From the NCBI GenBank assembly GCA_045532035.1, contig JAZSFD010000050.1, positions 1-64,000 of the forward strand: a DNA stretch of 64,000 nt, in the 5' to 3' direction. Each line of letters starts with the position of its first letter. Position 1 is the first letter of the stretch. The position numbers and the translations under genes are program-made. The notes beneath the pieces were generated by a model. It searched no databases. It saw nothing but the letters and a program-made list of their open reading frames with translations, and had not been told where the DNA came from. The stretch comes from UMGS1052 sp045532035 (lineage in GTDB: Bacteria; Bacillota; Clostridia; Oscillospirales; CAG-382). Below, in pieces: positions 60,060 through 64,000 of this stretch.

Positions 60060-62711
60060 TTATTTCACTCTCTGCGCCACAAGAACTCTCACAACACCTG
60101 TCAAGTCATAATAGCCCCTGATTTCATATTCATTTCCTGCAAGCAAGGTCTTGATATAGTCGACAGAGGTTTTTGCAATGATATCGCTCTGCTTTGCATC
60201 GCTGTCCTTTGTTACGGTATATGACTTCTGCTCCATAACAAAGCATTCGGCATAATCCCAGAGAGTATATGACTTTGCGGCAGATCTTACCGATGCGCCG
60301 TCTATATTCATGACATCGATTTCAGATAGCGCCTTGATGCTGTCTGCCTCGTTGTTATACTTCACCTGCACCGCGCCTGCGGGAGCTGTCAGATAATTGC
60401 CGATGCCGCTGTTTTTGGAGGAGGTAAGATAATTATAATTGCCCTTGAATTTGAGGATAACGCCATAGGAATGACAGTCACCGGTGGCATCCTTAAGCAC
60501 AAGATAGTCGATATATCCGTCTGGATTTATATTATAATACGCTACATTTCTGGAAGTAAGCGTTATCTGCGCCAATCGGTTGGGGTAGATTGTCGCAAAG
60601 CTCTTGCCGTAATAGTCCACAAGCACGGCATCAGAGGTTATCTTTCCTGCTTTGATTGCAGTTTTGAGAGCAGAAATGTTCGAGTCGGAATACTTGATCG
60701 CAAATTCCTTCACTCTCATTTCTCCGTCGGTATAGCTCACATAAACAAGCACTCCGGTATCGAAATCGGAATCTCCCGTTCTGATGCTGTAAATCTTGCC
60801 GTCAAAGGAGGAAACATTCACGAAATAATCTTCATAAACCATTCCGTTTGCCGCGGTATATTCCTTCTTTTCGACCGAAGTCGAAATTCCGAGAAAATCG
60901 GAGGCAATATCCGACGGCTCCACCGCCGCCGCAACACCTGCTGCTCCCAGAAGAAGAGTTGCCGTGTCGCCGACGGCAAAGGTGCCCTTGCCGCTGAAAG
61001 AAAGCACTGCCTTTGACGATTCAAGGGAATACTTGTTTCCTGCCACAGTTGCCGAGGTGGGAGCAACAACATTCGGTTCTATCGCCTCAATAACGCCTGT
61101 CACCTTTTCTGAATATATCCACACAGTCTTAAAGGTGGGGGAATAATAGATGACATCATAATCGTGCAGGGTGCTCATTTCGACCTTGCGACCGTCAAGA
61201 TAATATTCGGCGGTGTCTGCATCAAAGCCTATCTTTTCTTTCCAGGTTTGCCCCACTGCGATCTCGGGACCTTTAAGCGTTGCCGCCACAAGTGTTTCAT
61301 ACGAAAGGCCGTTGTCCTCATAGATCTCGGTATCATAAATATCGGCGTGCTCGGCATATTCCACAAGTCCGTTTTTGCCGAAATACAGGGTGATAAAATC
61401 GTTTTCGGCAAACTCGGCTTCATTCTTGAAAAGCTGCTTTACCGACGACGAAAGGTTATAATTCTTTGAATTTACGGTAATACTCTTGGGATTCTCCTTT
61501 GAGGGAGAGAATGCCGAAAGGATACCGCTGGCATTTGTCCCATACGCAAATGAGCTTGAAAGCGCCTCGCAGGAATATACAAGCGAGTCTTCGGTTATAT
61601 TGTTGGTTTCAGAATAAACATCGTTGACATAAAGCTTTTCTTTTCCCGAAGTGAGCTCTTCCTTTGACGAAGCAATATATGCATCTGTTGCCGCATACGC
61701 CTCGACTGCACAGCCGTTTTCTCCGAGAAGCAGAACGACAGCACTGTCAACCGCAAACTTTCCGTCAGAGAGTTCTCCCGAAAAATCGGCTCTGTCGGCA
61801 AGCTCATAGGACACGCCCGAAACAGTCACGCTTTGGGGAGAATTTCTGTCGGGAGAATAGCCCTCCACAACACCTGCGGTCTTGTCGTCATAAATCCACA
61901 CCGAAGAAAACTCGGGACAATAGTAGAGCACATCATAAAGACCTACGGCAGAAGCATCCACTGTCTTTCCATCCTTGTGATATACTGTCTTTTCGTTGAC
62001 CCCTGCGACACTTTGCCACGAATCAAGAGAGGTTACGATATACGGACCTTCTTTTTTGCTGTCCATAAGCGCCGAATAGTCAATGTTTCCGAAAGCATCC
62101 GCCCTCTCGCCTATGGTAACAGCATAGCTTTGTCCTTGCTTTGTATATGTACAGAGCATATTGTAGACAAGATACATACACTCACGGCGTGTAAGCTCTG
62201 CTCCCTGCTCTGCAGAAATGCCTGTGTTAAGCTTCAGCGAGCGGTATTTTGCCATCTGTCCGTCAGGGTATGAGCCGACAAAGTCGGAGGAGGTATAGCC
62301 GAGAAGCTTGAGCACAATGTTTGCCGCCTCTTCAAGCTTCACATTTCCCGAGGGACGGAAGGTGCCGTCAAGATAACCGTTGATCCAGCCGTTATTCACC
62401 GCCACTCTGATATATCCCGCTGCCCAGTGGGAGGCTCCCACATCGGGGAAAATGGAATATGCGGTTCTCACATCGGCATCGTCCTTGTAATTTGAAGCGC
62501 AGACCGCCATTTTCACAAACTCGGCGCGGGTGACGCCCTTGTCAAGATTGAGATTTCCGTTCTCGTCGCCGCGCATTATGCCAAGCGCACCAACGATCTC
62601 GATTATCTTTTCCTCACCAAGCCCTGCGCTTTTTTCGACAGCAAAAACCGACGGCGCGGCAAGAGAAAGAAGTGTTATTGCCGCAAGAAGCGCACACATG
62701 ATCTTTTTCAT
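60060..62711 (-). CDS. S-layer homology (SLH) domain surface protein
   Basis: 883 residues from ATG 62711. Signal peptide (MCALLAAITLLSLAAPSVFA). Three SLH modules in residues about 25-200: GVTRAEFVKMA, IFPDVGASHWAAGYI...GYLDGTFRPSG, and AELTRRECMYLVYNM. These bind secondary cell wall polymers. The rest is made of about three copies of a 110-residue repeat (YDVLYYCPEFSSVWIY, YDVIYYSPTFKTVWIY, ITLYFGKNGLVEY), each with a GxLLLGxxG-like end. Function of the repeats unknown; probably a surface structure or adhesin. Confidence 0.88.
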   Translation of the reverse strand: MKKIMCALLAAITLLSLAAPSVFAVEKSAGLGEEKIIEIVGALGIMRGDENGNLNLDKGVTRAEFVKMAVCASNYKDDADVRTAYSIFPDVGASHWAAGYIRVAVNNGWINGYLDGTFRPSGNVKLEEAANIVLKLLGYTSSDFVGSYPDGQMAKYRSLKLNTGISAEQGAELTRRECMYLVYNMLCTYTKQGQSYAVTIGERADAFGNIDYSALMDSKKEGPYIVTSLDSWQSVAGVNEKTVYHKDGKTVDASAVGLYDVLYYCPEFSSVWIYDDKTAGVVEGYSPDRNSPQSVTVSGVSYELADRADFSGELSDGKFAVDSAVVLLLGENGCAVEAYAATDAYIASSKEELTSGKEKLYVNDVYSETNNITEDSLVYSCEALSSSFAYGTNASGILSAFSPSKENPKSITVNSKNYNLSSSVKQLFKNEAEFAENDFITLYFGKNGLVEYAEHADIYDTEIYEDNGLSYETLVAATLKGPEIAVGQTWKEKIGFDADTAEYYLDGRKVEMSTLHDYDVIYYSPTFKTVWIYSEKVTGVIEAIEPNVVAPTSATVAGNKYSLESSKAVLSFSGKGTFAVGDTATLLLGAAGVAAAVEPSDIASDFLGISTSVEKKEYTAANGMVYEDYFVNVSSFDGKIYSIRTGDSDFDTGVLVYVSYTDGEMRVKEFAIKYSDSNISALKTAIKAGKITSDAVLVDYYGKSFATIYPNRLAQITLTSRNVAYYNINPDGYIDYLVLKDATGDCHSYGVILKFKGNYNYLTSSKNSGIGNYLTAPAGAVQVKYNNEADSIKALSEIDVMNIDGASVRSAAKSYTLWDYAECFVMEQKSYTVTKDSDAKQSDIIAKTSVDYIKTLLAGNEYEIRGYYDLTGVVRVLVAQRVK

Positions 62712-62760
62712 ATATATTGAGATCCTTTCCGATTTTTGAAATACTGATTGAACCCTTTTA

Positions 62761-63951
62761 TCAGTCATAACGCAGAGCGTCGATGGGATTGAGCTCAGAC
62801 GCTTTCTTTGCGGGAAGATATCCGAACAAAACTCCGATGAAAACCGAAATTCCGACAGAAAGCATCACAGAACCGATCGACGGAACAGCGTTGATATCAA
62901 GCAGAGGTCCAATCTTTTGCGCACTGACAACACCAAGCACTATTCCCAAAACTCCTCCTATAAGACTTGTGGTCATGGCTTCAATGACAAATTGCATTTT
63001 GATATCGGCACGCTTTGCACCGAGAGCTTTTCTGATACCTATCTCACGGGTGCGTTCTGTAACAGATACAAGCATGATGTTCATGATTCCGATTCCGCCT
63101 ACAAGCAGAGAGATTCCTGCAATACATGCAATAACAATAACCATAGTATCCATAACTCCCGTTGCAATATCCATAATATCCGCAAGAGCAAGGATATTGT
63201 ATGCATCCTCATCTTCGTATACTCTGTACAATGCATTTGTCAGCACCTGCTTTGCCGTCTGAACATTATCATCATCAGACGCAACCACCGCATAGGTGGT
63301 AACTGTGTCCTGCCTTGCAAGCTTTCGCATAGCTGTCGTATATGGAATATAAATAAAATTGTCCGAACCTGTTTCGGAAGTTGCATCGGTTATTTCAGAA
63401 CATACTCCGATTATTTTGTATACATCTCCGTTTATTTTTATGTTGCTTCCCACAGCATTTCCGTCATACACCTCGGCACCGTCAAGATAAGCTCCGACAA
63501 AGCAAACCTTTTGTCTGGTTTCGCAATCGATATATGTGAAAAACTCACCTTTTTCGACATCATACGATTTGACATCAAGATATTCTTCTCCGACACCTGT
63601 TATGGTTGTGGAAAGTTCCTCGTTCCAGCCGGTCGGTCGGACAGAAGCTCTTTGAACAGACACTTCCGGGGAAAAATACGGTATGATATTGCGGTTTTCT
63701 TCGATGCACTCAAACATATCTTCTTCGGTAAACTGTCTTGTGGATCCGCGTCCGATGACAGTCACGGTAATTCCCCGTGCACCAATTGACTCAAAAGCGT
63801 TGTTGACCTCGGTCGTGACACCATTTCCGAGACTCATTATAAGTATGACAGAACCCACACCGATGATGATACCGAGCATGGTGAGAAACGCCCGCATCTT
63901 ATTGTTGAGAAGGCTTTTTATTGCAAGAATGAAGGATTGAAAGATACCCAT
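62761..63951 (-). CDS. ABC transporter permease of the MacB/FtsX type
   Basis: 396 residues. TM1 near residues 20-45 (RAFLTMLGIIIGVGSVILIM), a large extracellular MacB-core domain, then three TM segments near the C-terminus (TMVIVIACIAGISLLVGGIGIMNIMLVSVTERTREIGIRKALGAK is the family hallmark, split over two segments). Exports peptides, antibiotics or lipids driven by a separate ATPase. The preceding frame ends in TAATG overlapping this start by one base. Confidence 0.92.
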   Translation of the reverse strand: MGIFQSFILAIKSLLNNKMRAFLTMLGIIIGVGSVILIMSLGNGVTTEVNNAFESIGARGITVTVIGRGSTRQFTEEDMFECIEENRNIIPYFSPEVSVQRASVRPTGWNEELSTTITGVGEEYLDVKSYDVEKGEFFTYIDCETRQKVCFVGAYLDGAEVYDGNAVGSNIKINGDVYKIIGVCSEITDATSETGSDNFIYIPYTTAMRKLARQDTVTTYAVVASDDDNVQTAKQVLTNALYRVYEDEDAYNILALADIMDIATGVMDTMVIVIACIAGISLLVGGIGIMNIMLVSVTERTREIGIRKALGAKRADIKMQFVIEAMTTSLIGGVLGIVLGVVSAQKIGPLLDINAVPSIGSVMLSVGISVFIGVLFGYLPAKKASELNPIDALRYD

Positions 63952-64000
63952 TATTGATCTTCGCCTCCTTTTTCTTTGCCGTCATTTCTTTGCAGCTCGT
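63951..64000 (-). CDS. C-terminus of the upstream gene, cut by the window edge
   Basis: Only 15 codons are visible (ELQRNDGKEKGGEDQ), ending in TAA that overlaps the permease ATG by one base. In MacB-type operons the preceding gene is usually the ATPase; the tail is too short to prove it. Confidence 0.5.
   Translation of the reverse strand, partial: ELQRNDGKEKGGEDQ

Overview
The window looks like a chromosomal segment of a low-to-mid-GC, spore-forming Gram-positive anaerobe of class Clostridia, probably an uncultured gut lineage (inference). The pointers are the SCIFF peptide/maturase pair, SpmA/SpmB, SpoVAC, a SpoIIQ-like M23 protein, an AbrB/SpoVT regulator, the ancestral single-chain GlyRS, pyruvate phosphate dikinase, and many near-consensus TTGACA-N17-TATAAT promoters with GGAGG-type ribosome sites. 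No tRNA, rRNA, CRISPR array or prophage was seen.

Layout. 1-10.3 kb is a carbohydrate-use region: the start of a transposase at the left edge, a broken GH39-type glycosidase, a PpiC foldase, two Gfo/Idh/MocA oxidoreductases each paired with a TIM-barrel sugar isomerase, an SGNH hydrolase, a rhodanese lipoprotein, and AraC and WYL regulators. 10.6-18.1 kb holds housekeeping genes (glyQS, HAD phosphatase, rlmH, GH31 glycosidase, mscL, hpt, tsaB, mreB). 18.1-22.8 kb is one 1,569-residue gene overlapping the mreB start by four bases. It reads as a DUF4011/SF1-helicase/Vsr-type protein whose catalytic motifs have all decayed, and with the MreB it forms a two-gene operon. 23.2-29.6 kb carries a PLP decarboxylase, scfB, scfA, a SPOUT methylase, a MORN-repeat membrane protein, an unknown membrane protein and an orphan parB.

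29.8-37.4 kb has spoVAC, a hemolysin III protein, a DtxR-like regulator, a lipid kinase, an AlkD-like glycosylase, an ArsB/NhaD-type transporter and four zinc-ribbon proteins. 37.7-46.2 kb has ppdK, an LCP-like protein, a SpoIIQ-like protein, an XRE regulator, rplM-rpsI, an AbrB-type regulator and spmAB. 46.2-51.1 kb has a lipoprotein, an SbcD-like nuclease, two methyltransferases and a radical SAM protein. 51.1-55 kb is a second carbohydrate/ADP-ribose region with a broken GH20 gene. 55.2-59.9 kb is a Gld-type ABC system with DUF4340. 60-64 kb has an S-layer-homology protein and a MacB/FtsX-type exporter.

Main observations: (1) the MreB operon with a large pseudoenzyme related to DUF4011 helicases; (2) decay confined to glycan and sugar genes (GH39, GH20, one isomerase), while long housekeeping genes are intact; (3) palindromic operator candidates inside several promoters; (4) an array of short hairpins at 22998-23190 and five helically phased 11-bp repeats at 10371-10425.
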